Notes: generated by a model not told the origin, from the letters alone. A DNA stretch of 64,000 nucleotides from Leptoclinus maculatus (GCA_032191485.1 JAVDOI010000007.1:8093455-8157454), one strand, 5' to 3'; counted from the first letter of the stretch, positions 12,038-25,700 are shown. Translations and numbers: made by a program.

Positions 12038-12739
12038 ACACCTTTGATGAATGAGCAGAGGATTGGTAGTGTCACCCCTGCGACAAAGGGTGACCCTGCA
12101 TTGAACAGGTATCATACATCAGTAGATCTACATTGCACAGACAATTTTTACGCATTCACAAATACACATGCATACACTCACACGGGAGTGAGTTTCTTTC
12201 TTCCCCTCACCGCTATTAATCTCTTATCTCCTCCAGTCACACACACACTTAGGCATTTCCTCCGCTCTTTATTGTGCCATTTTCACCTCAACCCCACCAG
12301 AGACCCACCATTTCTAGCCCATTTCTCCCTTTCTTTCAAGCCATTCCACCTCCATCTCGATACATCCTCCCCTGGGCTCTGAACTATGACCTCTTTGCAT
12401 GAGCAGAGAGGAAGCTTGGCAGCAGTCACTGAAATACGATTGGCTGACCAAGAACTGGAGTGGTGTCAACACTGACCTGAGGGGAGAGAAAGAGAGGTGT
12501 GTTGTTGTAGAAAGTAGGGAGGAAAGAGAAGGATGGAGGCAAAAGAACAGCATGTTTTGTGGGACCTCATTTCTGAGGTGCTAAGTACAGCCGTATCACC
12601 AGAAAGAACGCACCGTAAAACAACTCAACATTTAATACACACACATGTTCTGTCTAGCAGCAACTGCAATGGGCCAGCTCTGACCTGTTCACGTGCACTG
12701 AGGAATACTGGCTCTATTACAAATACAAATGCAGCTTGA

Positions 12740-13020
12740 AGCGCCGGGTAGCGTAGAGGAAAATCACTCCCCCACCACCGCAGGGACTCAGGTTCAAACC
12801 CTGGCTGCTGTGTTTCTGGCTAGTGGCCCTTTGAGCGTAATTGGTAAAGTAGCAGATAGGAAGCCACAAAGGATCAAATTGTTGCAACTGCACTGATAAC
12901 CACGACTGGTTGGCAGGGGCACACATTTAGGCGTGACCACATGGACCTCCGTGTGTTACTGCCTCCCGGTGAAGCTCTTAAGTGGCGGATTGTTGTGTAT
13001 TGGAGGTCTTAACGCTCCCC
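12740..13020 (+). mobile_element. tRNA-derived SINE-like element
   Basis: An RNA polymerase III-type promoter is visible: an A-box-like GGTAGCGTAGAGG at 12747-12759 and a B box GGTTCAAACCC at 12791-12801, spaced as in a tRNA-derived SINE head. The tRNA-like part runs to about 12815. An unrelated body follows to about 13020, where I cannot place the end. No poly-A or simple-repeat tail and no target-site duplication were found, so it is probably an old, decayed copy. The family is not identified. Confidence 0.6.
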
Positions 13021-13741
13021 AGGCCAACAGAGAGTTATTAGCAACCCAATCTGCAGTGCAGGGGGACAAAAGAAAATAAAAAATACAAACGCTGCTATTT
13101 TTCCTTCTCCTTCTCTCTCAGTGACCACAAAACAATGAGTATTTAGGTCTTGTTCTTGTTCTGAATATTTGTTCAGTTCTTGAGGACAGCACGAGACAAA
13201 GCAATAATAATTTGTGATCAACCACAGTGTTCCAGATTGTACGGCTCTTATTCTGCATACTTCATTTGTGTCTTGTTCAGTAGACTAGCGTCCTTCCCTT
13301 TTTTTCATATTTTAGTCATTTCAGTTTAAAGTGCACAGAGCATGAACAAAATTTACATTTGCACTTTTTATGCTCGAGCGCGCTAATGAATGATTCATGA
13401 TTTACCTACACAACTGCTCAAGGAGACAAAGACATTGAACACTTTACCCTGTACATGCATACAGATGCACACACTAACTTGCGCACCCTCAAACACATGC
13501 ATGCACACTGGTCAATTTGCATGCTCCATAACATCTACATGCTCAGCTTTATGCACGTGGGGCCCGTATGCTGCCACCAGACAGCCTTATTGATGTCGGC
13601 ACGTCAGCCTCCCAAGCAGCAAGGCTGGGGCTAGCATCTTCCGAGCTGCTGGCAGGATGAATGGATGGATATATAGGTCAGTGATAGAGTGAGGTGCTGT
13701 GATGGTTGAAGGTGCCAGGATGATTGGACGTGGAGGGGGGA

Positions 13742-13753
13742 GGGGGGGGGGGG
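13742..13753. repeat. poly-G run (12)
   Basis: Twelve G residues inside a longer G-rich segment from about 13733. Confidence 0.9.
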
Positions 13754-14073
13754 AGGTGATTCTTTAGAGCCGTTCTTGATTTTCACCACTTGATTTTCAG
13801 AAGCAGTAGTCCATGTCACCAAAGCGGCAGTTTACCGATCCCATCTGGCTTTAGTGATCGTACTTGTGCTTCTCAGAAGGAAAAAAAAAAGCAGCAGTGA
13901 GAAAATGCTTTTAACAAATATGTCTTGGGGGTCATTTAACTAATTTAAGTATAATTTAACTGGTGTGGGGACACCACTGATTTTCTATAATTCCAAACTT
14001 ACTTACAATTACTGTGTGTTTTATTGGGCCCTTCCTATCAGAATTAGTTTTTTTTAATTTCTTTAGTTAAACG

Positions 14074-14103
14074 GTTCTGATCCTGATTCTGATTCTGATT
14101 CTC
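14074..14103. repeat. (TGATTC)n short tandem repeat
   Basis: About five copies of a six-base unit TGATTC/CTGATT with one substitution. Confidence 0.85.
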
Positions 14104-15020
14104 ATGAACAATCAGCAGCGGTTGCCAGGTATCCTATTACCTCCCCTCTCCCATGTGTAGACAGCTGCCATTACGCTGAATTAAACCCAAATATGAAATC
14201 AAGGTTGCCAGATTGACGCTCATCCATCCTCCAAGGAATACTTACATCATCCTAAGTGCCTCGCTGACCTTCCATGCTCTCATTACTGCTTGTTAGAACA
14301 ATTAAGTGTGACGTGTGTCATATTTATAACTCACCCCTGTGTGTGTCCGTGTGTGTGCATGTACATGTGTTTGTTTTATTCTGAACAGATGTGAGCATCT
14401 GCCATTGCAGATAAGGCCATTAATACATGTCTAGAGGTGTTTGTTTGTGGATGTGTCTGGTTTTCGGCAACAGCTGTTGTTGTTTGCTGTGAACTCTATT
14501 TGTACATTCACTTTTGCAGGTTGTCTGACATAGCTGACTTTAAATATACATGTGTATGAGACACAGACAGTCAATGTGGGTGTCTCTCTTCACTTGGGGA
14601 ATGACTGGATCCTTCCCACCCTGATTTGGTTTGTTGGAGTTGCAGATATGAACATTGACACTCACCAACAGAAGCTCCAACGATTGCATTTGGTGATACA
14701 AATTCCTTACACGCATTGCATCAATCTTCATTCTTGCTTGAACAGCTCTCACATATACAAACTTTGAAACAGTTCCAAACATGAGACACAAACTACTTTT
14801 CCCACACACAGGACACATTTTAAGCTACGTGTCGACACTTGTGCATGGCTTTAACAAAAGTAAGGAAGTGCACAGTAATCATGCATAGTATGAAGTAGAT
14901 GATGAAGAGGAGGCCGACCTCTTTTATTCAATACATCATGGAATGCTGCCAGTCCTGAAGTGGGTGCAGTTGGATGTTGGGTAATAATTATGTTTACTGG
15001 CCTTCATTACAAGCACTTTC

Positions 15021-15041
15021 ATAATAATAATAATAATAATA
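15021..15041. repeat. (ATA)n microsatellite
   Basis: Seven ATA units. Confidence 0.95.
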
Positions 15042-17075
15042 GCTTCAGAAAAACACCATTGTAAATCATAACATTTCCCATGGGCATCGATCCAGTTCTG
15101 TGGTAACCAGTGTGTTGCACTATCCTGTTGTTTCTCTATGTGAGCTTGGACCCACTGTTCCTGTTTATTAGTGTAACTGTAATTGTCATATTTTGCTATT
15201 TTACAAGTTAGTTACTGTATCACTGCACATGAACTCAGGTGTCATTTGGCTTCCTTGGAAGTCTTGGCCTTTTTCAAGTCTTATAGAGATGTTTTAATTC
15301 CTCTAAACACCTTTTTCATGTGCTGTTTCAGTTATTTCATCCACCTCTTAACCCTTTCCCAGAGCCTCTCACCAGTGTGCTGCATTTCATTCTCTGACCA
15401 CCAGAGTGCGCTGTTTGATGGGATTCCCCTTGCCGAGCTCAAGGCTTCCCTAAATCATGAGCCGAAGGACTTGGAAGTCCAGTTGAGTTGCAATCGGTGA
15501 AGAAGAGCAGGCCCTCTTGGCCCTAAGTTTGAAGTGGTGTCTGTACTTCTTCCTGCAGCTCCTTCAGTAAAGTGCAGGCTAGAATAATCTCTCCACAGCA
15601 GTAAGTGGGTATTGAGAAGGTCAGCGCACGGTGAAGAAAAACTCCCAACATCGCTTTAGATTCGTTGCTGTCAGAAGCAACTGGCCTCCTCCTCGCCATG
15701 TCCCGCCTGATGTATGGAGCCAATAAGCGGAGACCTTCAGCTCTAATGAGCAGCGGTCTGCTGCTCTGCTGCTGTGTGTGGGAGCTGGCTGTTTGGCCCC
15801 AGTAAACACAGAGCTTTATGGGACAACTCCACAGTTCCTCTCCTCCGTCATCACAGCTTTCTCAGAGACACGAGTGCTTGTGGAGGGGACCAGGTGGGGA
15901 AGGAGGAGTGTGTGAGGTGACCAGGGAATGGTTATGTGTATAATTAATGACCTCATCCTGCACCTCCTGCTGTCCAAGAGGGGGGGACAATGAGCGGGTA
16001 AAAGACAAAGAGCAGGGAAAGCAAGTGAAATCAAGAGAGAGAAAATGACAAGAAGGGGTAAAGGGAGGACAGCGAGGGACAAAGAGATTGAAGGAGGGAA
16101 GCATATGTTAAAGGCTGCACTTGTTTTATAATGAGTTTTGTCAGTGACCGAGTGGCCATCCCATTACCCCTGCTGTCTACTGGAGGGGCTATTACATAGG
16201 ATTCACCGCAATAAGTCCTCCCCCTCTTCCCAACTCCTTCATTTTTCATGTGTCCAATATTCAGCTCTCTCCTGCCTCCTCTGTTCCCATGGCGATGACG
16301 TGAGCTGAATGTAAATAAGTCGTAAATACCAAGGGACAGGACCTTGGCTCAGAGAGAAACCTGGGACTGATCACAGCCTGCCTGTCACAGCACAGCTTTT
16401 TTTTTTCTGACTATTGTGAAGGTGAGGAGGTGTAGCAAGGACAAAGGCAAGAGAGGGGCGGGAGGTGACTGGTCTGTCTAGCGGGGGGACTCCAGTGGAG
16501 GCTGTAGCCCCCAGGGGGTCAGCCCGGCCCCCGTCTGTCAGCCCACTCTGTCTCTGGTTCCTTCTTTGATCCATTTTCAGATTTTAGGACTAAATGTTTG
16601 CCCGTAAAACATGCGGAGTACTAGCTGACCGTCAATACCTTAAACCAATCGCTGCAAAACCATACAGACACAAAGTGCACTGCTGTGATTTGGACGTTTT
16701 ACCATCACGATGATGAGAGGGTTGACCTGGAGTAATACCGGGAGGTGGAGATGATCTCCTCAAATTACGCCCGTCTCTCCCTGAACCCCTCGGGGCTCTC
16801 CTCCTCCTCGTCTGCTCGTTAACAAAGACAATCTGCCTGAGCCATTTGACCAGCGTTTCGGCATTGGTTTGCGTGGCAACGGGTGCACCTGTCAGAGGTG
16901 TGGGGCCCATCTGTACAGTAACAAGCAGCTTAGTCCCATGCCTGCAGCAAGAGGTGGAGCTAGCACAGTCTGGCTTGTGTTACTGCACTCCTGGGAGAAG
17001 CCATGCATGTGTGCTGGGGTTTATAGAATGAGCAGGTCACGTTGGCTCATTAGAAGAACAAGGAAATGCAAGTAC

Positions 17076-17078
<3 letters not shown>

Positions 17079-17115
<37 letters not shown>
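17079..17115. repeat. (TG)n microsatellite
   Basis: TG tract of 37 bases. Confidence 0.97.
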
Positions 17116-17119
<4 letters not shown>

Positions 17120-17764
17120 CAGTGTGGACAGGTGCATCCCCTTTGTGCATTGCATTTGTTTGTCCGCATGCTTTGTTGGTTTGTGGTTTGCATTCCTGAG
17201 GGATTATAATCATTCATTGTCAATAATGAAGGAGAGTTGTACAGTTACGAGGGGCTGGGAGGTTTACGAGGGTTATAAGCACAGCTGCATCCTGCGTGTA
17301 GACAAATGAGTCTCAAACAAACGTCTGAGGAATGAAAACTCTTTGGCTAGAGTGTGAGGAGTGCAGGGAAACTTTAAAACGTCAGTTTATGGGTTTTCAG
17401 TAGTTAGCCTCAGTGCCGAGTTTTATTTCATTATAATGTAAATAGATATCTTTGAGTTTTGGATTGTCAATAAACAAATCAAACAATTTGATGACCTCCC
17501 CTTGATCAGTGTGTATAATATGCATTTTAAACTATATTCCGATATTTTATGGACTAAATGATTCATTGGAAACATAATGAACTGATTAATCGATTATGGA
17601 AAACAATCCTAGTTTACATCGGACATAGAATAGCAACTCTGGGACCTACTTTTTGTTGTTGATGCCCCCCTAAATTAGTGCAAACAACCATTCTATAGTT
17701 AATAATCAACATATAGGACAGGGATCCATTACAAAGTCTCAGTCCACATTATAAAAGCGCCCAG

Positions 17765-17936
<172 letters not shown>

Positions 17937-19348
17937 ATGGTGTTAACCCATGTTTCCTCCTTTTTCCCAGTATCCCAGTATTCTCCCCTGGGAGTACGAT
18001 CATGTATAACCCATTTCCCCTCATGATCTGGCCTGTTAAGATTAAATATGTAGCCATAATCATCAAACATTTAACACTCACGCTGTTACAAATCACATTC
18101 CTAATCGTGTGTGGACTTTGGGGATGGGGACTCACGTGCATGTCTTCATCCTAAGTGTGCAGATTGCATGCTAGAGTAATTCATAAAAGTTGTGGAGACT
18201 TGTTGGCAGGCGGGCATGTCTGCTTTCCGGAGGGTTAATTGTTAAATCAGTGTCAGGGAAACAATGTTTTCATAGCCACTTAGCGGTGTCGGCGGGTACG
18301 CGCGCGTCTATCTGTGTTTATTTCTGTGCATGGCGTAGGCTGGGAAGCCTCCTCGGCACTAGGTAAAGTGGGCTAAGTTTACTGGGGCAGAAAATGCAGG
18401 AGCGTGACTCAATCCAGCGCCTTCGTACAACCAGTCTCTAAAATATGCCTCTGTCGCATTATGTCTGCTCACTGCCTCTCAGAAACACACTCACTCTGCG
18501 GCGAGAGGCTTGTATGTCGGACAAGAAGTCCGAAAAGGTGGAAGGTGTGTATGCGTTTGTTTTATGAACATTGTAACAGATATTCTATTCATTTTCTACT
18601 CAGATAGTTCAAAGAACGTTTACTCTGGTTAGTCTGAGTACGAATGAGTCTGACTCAAATCCAAGGTGACTTTCACTGTGGCAAGAATGACACAAGATAG
18701 GAAACAGTGCACCTGCCTCTCCCCTCTCAGGTCTTTCTAGAAATCACCCACACACACACTTTCATTCACACACACACACACACACACACACGCCTGCGCC
18801 AAGAGAGATGCACAAATAGAGAGCCATTCACTGTAACGTGAAATGACAGATTCGGGGTGCCGAGTGACACAGCAAAATTCAGATTACTAACAGTGCAGCA
18901 GAGAATGACTGAGCAGAATCCCTTTCATTGCACTTGCTATCCATCGTCACTCGAGGCTGACAAAAAAGGCATGAATAGAGACGAAAAAACAGGAATAGAC
19001 AGAACAACTGAGAGCAAAAGATAAAAATACTGAGAGACAGAAACAGACCTACGTTAAATAAAGATATTTTGATACTAATAACGCATACAGGCTGAGTGGT
19101 AGACAGAAAAAAAAATCAACAGAAGGAGGAATAATAAACTCACAGTTTGACATACATTTAGCCAATAAAACCATTTAAGGTCATTTGGCCAGACGTGTGA
19201 GGTGCAGTGTGTTGCATTCTCTGCAGACTTGCAGACTTTAACACCTACTTGTGCAGTGTATAAGACTTGCAGTAAACCCTTTAGACAGTTAGCTGCAAAC
19301 AGGTGCTTAAGAGGCTTTATCAACATGTCTGGAATAGATACTATTTTT

Positions 19349-19449
19349 GAGTGTGTGAGTGTGTGAGTGTGTGAGTGTGTGAGTGTGTGAGAGTGTGAGT
19401 GTGTGAGTGTGTGAGTGTGTGAGTGTGTGAGTGTGTGAGTGTGTGTGTG
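19349..19449. repeat. 8-bp minisatellite GAGTGTGT
   Basis: About twelve head-to-tail copies of GAGTGTGT, with one GAGAGTGT variant near 19389, ending in plain TG. This is a higher-order unit born from a TG repeat. Confidence 0.95.
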
Positions 19450-20389
19450 CGCAAACCTCAAACCACTTGGAAGGTTGCCCAGAGTTTGATTAGCACATAT
19501 CCCTATTTTCCAGGCCAGGTGGCCATTACAACCAATGACGCTCACACAGACACACACACTCTGCACTCTTGCTCTAAATTGGAAATAAAAACCAAAACTG
19601 TCCTCGGAGTTTTTTTTTTACTATCGATCAGAATCAGAAAGGCTCGTTAAGGCCAGTTTTGTGATGCACAGTCTGAGATGCTGCTGTAGCCACCACTCTG
19701 GTGTTCTTGCTGCTTACTGGATTACTGGGACAGTCAACTTCCACGAGGAAACTGGTGGCGAAGACAGATGGAAAGACTCCTCAGACTTAAACTGCGTCAG
19801 CGCGATTCAACTCAAGGTACTGTAAAATGTAGTGAAGTGGATTCTGAGCTAACACTAGTTTGTGCAGTGGGTAATTATTTGTTGAATTCACGACCATTTC
19901 ATTATGCTTTTATGTGTATGTATAAATATATGATAATGTTCATAGTGGATTCTTGTAAATTCCACCTTTATATTCAGATAAATCTGTGCAGACCGTAGCT
20001 TGTGCCTCGTTTGTGTAAGTCACATAGTAATGTGTTGGAAGCACATGTGAATGTTCCTTACATATGTGTGTTGGAGCACAATGTGTTCTTTGCTTCTGCG
20101 TGTTATGCAAAGAGGTGAGGTGATATTCAGCGCTCCCTGTGATGATGACTGTTGTAAACATTGCACCAACGATTCATTCCACCACCTCCGATGGATTCTA
20201 CACAGAAATCTGGGTTTTAACCCTATGCGTCCCAGGGAGTCACACTGGGACATGCTGTCCCGTGTCGCCTCTCTGCTGGGGGCTAAGCTCCTCGCTAATG
20301 ACTAATACTGATCCAGATAGGCTACCTGCCGCTCTCGACACTCTGTACTGCATTCAGACTCCGCGTGCCACCTGCTTCGCAGTCTTAGT

Positions 20390-20500
20390 GGCAATATACT
20401 GTCCATCTTCACCATGCCGGAGGGTATTTATAATGCATGAGCGGCATGCAGATGAGAATTAGAGGGATGTTTCTGAGTTATTAATGGCGGGGTGTTACAC
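20390..20500. promoter_or_regulatory. candidate regulatory element with homeodomain/POU-like cores
   Basis: Contains TATTTATAATGCATGAG (20427-20443), ATGAGAATTAGAG (20452-20464) and GTTATTAATGG (20477-20487) close together. Judged only from motif density. Confidence 0.2.
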
Positions 20501-20628
20501 ATTCACAGCAGGCAGCATTAGGAGCAACTTTAGGAAGACAGGGAGGCCTCCTGAGGGCAACACAAGACTGATGGATCTGTGCACTCTATCTTCAACACCC
20601 AGCGACGTATATTATGGTGAATGTGTGC

Positions 20629-20750
<122 letters not shown>

Positions 20751-21381
20751 ACAGAATCACGGCTGTGCAATAGACTCGGTCACACCCCAGCGCTCCTGAC
20801 CACCGGCTTGATGTGAGGACTGATGAGTGGCTGATCCAGCCGACCTCACACCCAAGAGAGGTCAGAGAGGGCAAAGGTCATTGGCACTCTGGGTCTGTAT
20901 GGTTTAGGAAGAGGGCAGGAGTAGGACGGGAGGGAGAGATACGATTGGGAGGGATGTGTCTGAGACCCAGTGGGGCTGAGATATACACTAATACAGTAGA
21001 AATCTGATCACTAACCAGTTGCGTGGTCTGGTTTCCTGCAGTAACCCGATTTCCCCCAGTAACTTGGTTACTTTGGTGACTGTAAATGTAGTTTGCCTCC
21101 TCCTTACAGCTCCTTATTGTCTTCAGTCATATCCTGTTTGTGGGTACTGCCCAGCTAAACTCACTTTCCCCCTTACTCCTCATGTCTGACTCCCTCTGCT
21201 TCTTCCTTTCTGGTTGACACAGAGAGAATGGTGCGTACATTCCTCTGGCGTTTGCCAGAAAAACAAAAACAACCCCTCTCCATGGAGCGTCCCACCAACA
21301 TCCTTCGTCCCCCTGCTTCCCTTCTTTTCTTCTACTTCTCTTCCTCCCACAGTGAATCATTGCCCCTCTGCTATGCACCCT

Positions 21382-21396
21382 CCCCCCCCCCCCCCC
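21382..21396. repeat. poly-C run (15)
   Basis: Fifteen C residues in a C/T-rich region (21290-21470). Confidence 0.93.
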
Positions 21397-22026
21397 TCCT
21401 TCCCAATCAGCCCTCTACCCCACATGCCCTGTCCTCTGCAACCCCCATCCACCCCTCCCCGTCACTGTTACATAAGCTTCCAGTCATAGATCCAGGCCAT
21501 ATCGCTGTTGTTTTCGTCCCGTGTGTCTATTGGAGCCTCAGCATCCAGGGCCAGTGCTTAATGAGGCCCCTACAAAGGCCCATTGATGAGAGGCCCAGTG
21601 TGAGAGAGGATGACCCCAGCCAAGAGCACCCAGAACTGGGCATCAGATGCCCCAGGCCCTCCCTCCACACAAAGACGTCCACTGTGGACAGAGACCTGAA
21701 AGGGCACAGAGAGAAACAGGGAGACAGAGAGGGAAAGTGGAAAAAAATAGGGAGGAGATGTCCAACTCCAAAAATGTGAGAAAGAAAGATATTTAAAAAA
21801 AAAAAATGAAACAGATGTATGACTTCATCACTTAGTCGCTTCTTTGACCATTAGCTTCCTCTTCCTCTTCCTCCTCCTCAGTGCACCAGAAGACAGTGAG
21901 ACGCACCCTCTGCCCTCTCTCTGCCAGGGAGTTGTCAGAGTCTTTATCTCACCCGTGGATCATAACTGAGATCTGAACAGATGGGACTACAAGGCTCTAG
22001 TCTGTCACAAATCCTCACCAGTAGCC

Positions 22027-22031
22027 ATTGG
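22027..22031 (+). promoter_or_regulatory. inverted CCAAT box upstream of the 22458 exon
   Basis: ATTGG within AGCCATTGGTTGC, about 430 bases before the candidate start codon at 22458. The next 400 bases are free of simple repeats and read like a 5' leader. The promoter role is inferred. Confidence 0.25.
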
Positions 22032-22457
22032 TTGCTCAAAGGAGCGCTCAACGCACTTTGAGGGGAACCCCTGCTCTTTTTTGGAAACATTTGGATCACT
22101 AACGGGAATCCAGGCGGTTTTAGGAGCCAAGTCTGGTGGAGATAGTCTTGTTTGTTAATCGGATTTGGGCTACAACCGGGCGTTTGGGAAGCTGTCTCGG
22201 ATTGGGAATGAGAGCAGAATGTGGACAAATTAGGCTGGACTGTTAGAAGCTGTTGTGGTATGATCATCTGGAGAATTGGGATGTCACTCGACTGGCATGG
22301 CTTAACGACCTCGTTTAAGTCATCTGTCAGTATCCCACGATTACACCTGCTAACAGAGAGAAAGAGAAACGGCTGTGCAGCCAGAGTGTGGGAGTCTTCC
22401 TTTTGTTGAAACATCTCTTTATTATTTTGGGTGGTGTTTTTGGGGATCGGCTGAAGG

Positions 22458-22523
22458 ATGACTCTGGCAACACGACTGGAGGACTTAGAGGTGACCCTGG
22501 AGCACATGCTTATGGATGTCTTT
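22458..22523 (+). CDS. frmd4a: candidate frmd4a alternative first coding exon (22 codons)
   Basis: ATG with A at -3 opens MTLATRLEDLEVTLEHMLMD plus VF, then a strong GTAAGT donor at 22524. The exon ends in phase 0, so it would join the shared exon at 54137 in frame. The peptide is acidic and has an amphipathic-helix look (LEDLEVTLEHML). The donor matches consensus at all six intron positions, and the preceding 400 bases are non-repetitive. I do not recognise the peptide from any known FRMD4A isoform. A chance ORF-plus-donor is possible; the exact phase, strand, start context and donor together make it worth calling. Confidence 0.5.
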
Positions 22524-23306
22524 GTAAGTTGTCTTTTCCCACATTTTTTTTTTTTTTTTGTTGAATTAAGTTTAATCACAGTAGTTGTTTTTATCTGTCA
22601 TGAAGTGCATTTAACTGAATGTATTTGTTTTAGTCTTTCGTCACCATTCTTCTCTCTGTGTTTCATATCGGTGACCTCTCCGGTGCATAATTGCAGTTTG
22701 AGACCATCGGCTAACATATGTTCACATCTCTTTCCAGATGCTCTCTCATTAATTGGCACAAACAAGTGTGCTGATTAAATATCAAAACTCCGCGCAGGGA
22801 GATTTCGGTTAAATAACTGGCTGACCAGGAATGTAACCTGGACTGCATGGCCAATACATGACTCAACACTGGGTTAGCCCACTGAGTTAAGACTTTGGGA
22901 ATGTTAACTCAGCATGTGAGGAGCTTTCATCCAAAGTATTAAATCGAGGTACTTGGCTTATTTAAGCTTTCTGTGGTCTGCAGCCTTCACATTCATCTGC
23001 ATGTTGCCATAAATCTTTTTGATTAGGAAGGAATGAAATCTTCAAGTGAAGGAAGTGAGGATTGAGAACGAGGAAATAAAAGGATGGAAGAGGAATAAGA
23101 AGGTCTGATGGATGTGATTGTCAGGTTTCTATTGCCCGTGACGCTTGGTTAGAGGTAGATTACTCAGGCCTCTGTGGTTTACAAAGTATTCGGGCTGTGG
23201 GAATAAAAAAAAACTGCTCGACACTGCATCCCTCACGCACACAGATACTCACTCAAAACCATTTAGATACTGGAACATGCAGTCGCACATGCATTCTTCC
23301 TCTGCA

Positions 23307-23309
<3 letters not shown>

Positions 23310-23338
<29 letters not shown>
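23310..23338. repeat. (AC)n microsatellite
   Basis: AC tract of 29 bases. Confidence 0.95.
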
Positions 23339-23341
<3 letters not shown>

Positions 23342-23910
23342 TAAACACGAGACATCAGAATCCCTGGTTGCCTTGATCTGCCGGCTGCTGTAATGAGTTT
23401 GGTCGTTAAGCTGCTGTTTCCCTTTAACATTGTTTACAGGCATAGGCATCTGTTGGAGGAAACAGTAATCTGTCCTTTCGAGATATATACTGTGCTTCCA
23501 ATGAACTCTGTCAGCACACACTCCACTGCTTGCAGGGCGTCGATGTCAATGACATATGTGGATATATATGCTTCCTGAATCCATCAACCTATTTTGGAGA
23601 TTTGGTCGTTTTCATGTATCCAATAGATGATTTATGACTGGAGCAATAAAGATTAGTGTTAATGCGCAGAACAGGATTTACATTATACATTCATGCATGT
23701 CATGTGGAAAAACAGGAGTCAGGAAAACGCTTCCTTCCTCAACATTTCCTCTCAGCATCCTAATTAGACTGCTTATTTATTTATTTCTCTAATTGCTGGA
23801 AGAGGCTGGAAAAACAGAGGTTTATCTGGCCCCTTTGCATACTTAAATGAGAAATATTCAAATTGCCTGCACTCTTTCCAGGCTGCTTGCTTACTGAGCC
23901 AAATGTACAT

Positions 23911-23912
<2 letters not shown>

Positions 23913-23945
<33 letters not shown>
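23913..23945. repeat. (AC)n microsatellite
   Basis: AC tract of 33 bases. Confidence 0.95.
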
Positions 23946-23947
<2 letters not shown>

Positions 23948-24732
23948 TGTTAAACCATGCAGACATGAGCTAAGAAGAGGCCTATTTCAGTGAACCATCA
24001 GATGAAGGCTGGGTGGGTTAAATACTTTTATGCGAAGGCTTACCAGCAGCAGACGTGTGTCATAAATCAGGCATCTTATATTACTGAAAACAGTTTGTCA
24101 GAGTGTTCCAAAACAAGATACCAACAGTAATATACTCTATTTATTGACCTTCTGTGTAAAGTGGGAACACGCACAGTGTTAAACATTTCTGTATGTGTGA
24201 ATTAACCCAGCAGTGAGCAGAGACAGGGGTCGTTAGGGGAATATTAAGATATCAAGGGTCATTAGAATAATGTCAATTCTTCTCCATCCTCCAGTGGAGA
24301 AGGACCTCCAGAGCCCTCACTAGGATGCTCATTGGCTTGAAGCAGCCGCTGAGTGCACAGCTATTTTCATCAGCACAGCAGCGCATATATATGCATGATT
24401 CAGGAAAGCCGAGAGGCAGAGAACTTCCTTTACAACCTCTTTTACTACAAGAAAAGGAGGTCACTACGTTGTTGCCTTGATTGCTCGCAGGAAGCTGGAG
24501 TCGAAGGGAGAGATTTAAAGCACATGAATGCACACGACATGATTACGAAGTCAAGCCTACCAGCTTAGAATTCAGAAATATAGTGAGGAAATCTATCAGC
24601 GCTGTTAAAATCAGCTCATAATGTCAAAAAGCAGTGCACTGCCATTGTTACATAGGCAAGGGACCCAAAATGTTAATTTTAGAGGAAAAATAATCATCTT
24701 CGTAGCTTGATTTCCATTACATTTGTGGCCTC

Positions 24733-24746
24733 GTTGACATAGCAAC
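24733..24746. promoter_or_regulatory. RFX X-box palindrome
   Basis: GTTGACATAGCAAC matches the X-box consensus with a one-base change in each half site. It lies in repeat-free intronic sequence. Confidence 0.5.
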
Positions 24747-24915
24747 GGACATAGCATCACTGCCACATACACAGTGACAGGAACCTTTGGCTTGAATAAA
24801 GCAGTGGCATTATCTGTATGTGGTGATTTAATTTTGTTCTGGCTGCTGTAAAATGTCACAACTTGTGCCAAAGCTGCTGTGTATTGTGTTGCCGGTCTGC
24901 TGAGCTGTGTGAGCT

Positions 24916-24958
24916 GCGAGGGGAGGACAAAGAGAGAGAGAGGGGGAGAGAGGGAGAG

Positions 24959-25000
<42 letters not shown>
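24916..25000. repeat. (GA)n / purine-rich tract
   Basis: Purine-rich from about 24916, with pure (GA)n at 24962-25000. Confidence 0.95.
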
Positions 25001-25006
<6 letters not shown>

Positions 25007-25700
25007 GCTCACAGTCTCGCACAAAGGCTGACAGCCACGTCAGGCAATGAAGCGTCGTGATTAAAAATGCATTCGATTCTTGTGTAGTCTAATTGAATCT
25101 CCTCCGCATGCACCCCACAAACGTCTCCACCCCCCCAGTCCTCTCCCCCAACATCCTCATCCCTTCTATGATGCAGGCCTGCAGCCAGAGAAAAAAAAGA
25201 GCATCCCCTCTCTCACTCTTCTTCCTCCGAGATCCCTTGTTTTCTCCTCCATCTCCCTCGCCTCCTCTGACAGAGGAAGATCTCAGCTGGATGGGATTGT
25301 TTCCAGGAGCCGTAAAAAACACTGGTTCATGTCTATGGGAGAGCTGGTCTGCCACAAAGGGCCTGCGGTCTGCAGGAGCGTTCAGTCTGTCAAGAGCACA
25401 AACACTGTGACGTACTGATACCAAGAGCTAGCACTCTCCACATTGAGAACTGTATCACGAGGTTGTGCATTATGTGTTTCTAAAGGCACGTGGATAACCT
25501 TTATCCAGCGTGCTCTTCTCCTTTGACTGTGCTGCTGTAAAATAGGTTGTTTCATATAGAGGCTATTGACTGGGTATATTATGTGTGACCATTCTGTTAT
25601 GCAATGGGTGTGTCCTTTTCCCAGTCACAAAAATTGTTCAGTGAAAGCACACTGCCCTCTTCTTTCTTTCTCCATCCCTCTCTCTCTCTAGCTATGTCTG

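Noticed and set aside
16371..16910. Two arginine/proline-rich minus-strand frames in a moderately CpG-rich stretch
   Set aside because: No domain, no splice context; composition follows local GC content.
19768..19815. Possible further first exon MERLLRLKLRQRDSTQ
   Set aside because: Its only nearby donor (CAAG/GTACTG) leaves phase 1, which would put the shared 54137 exon out of frame.
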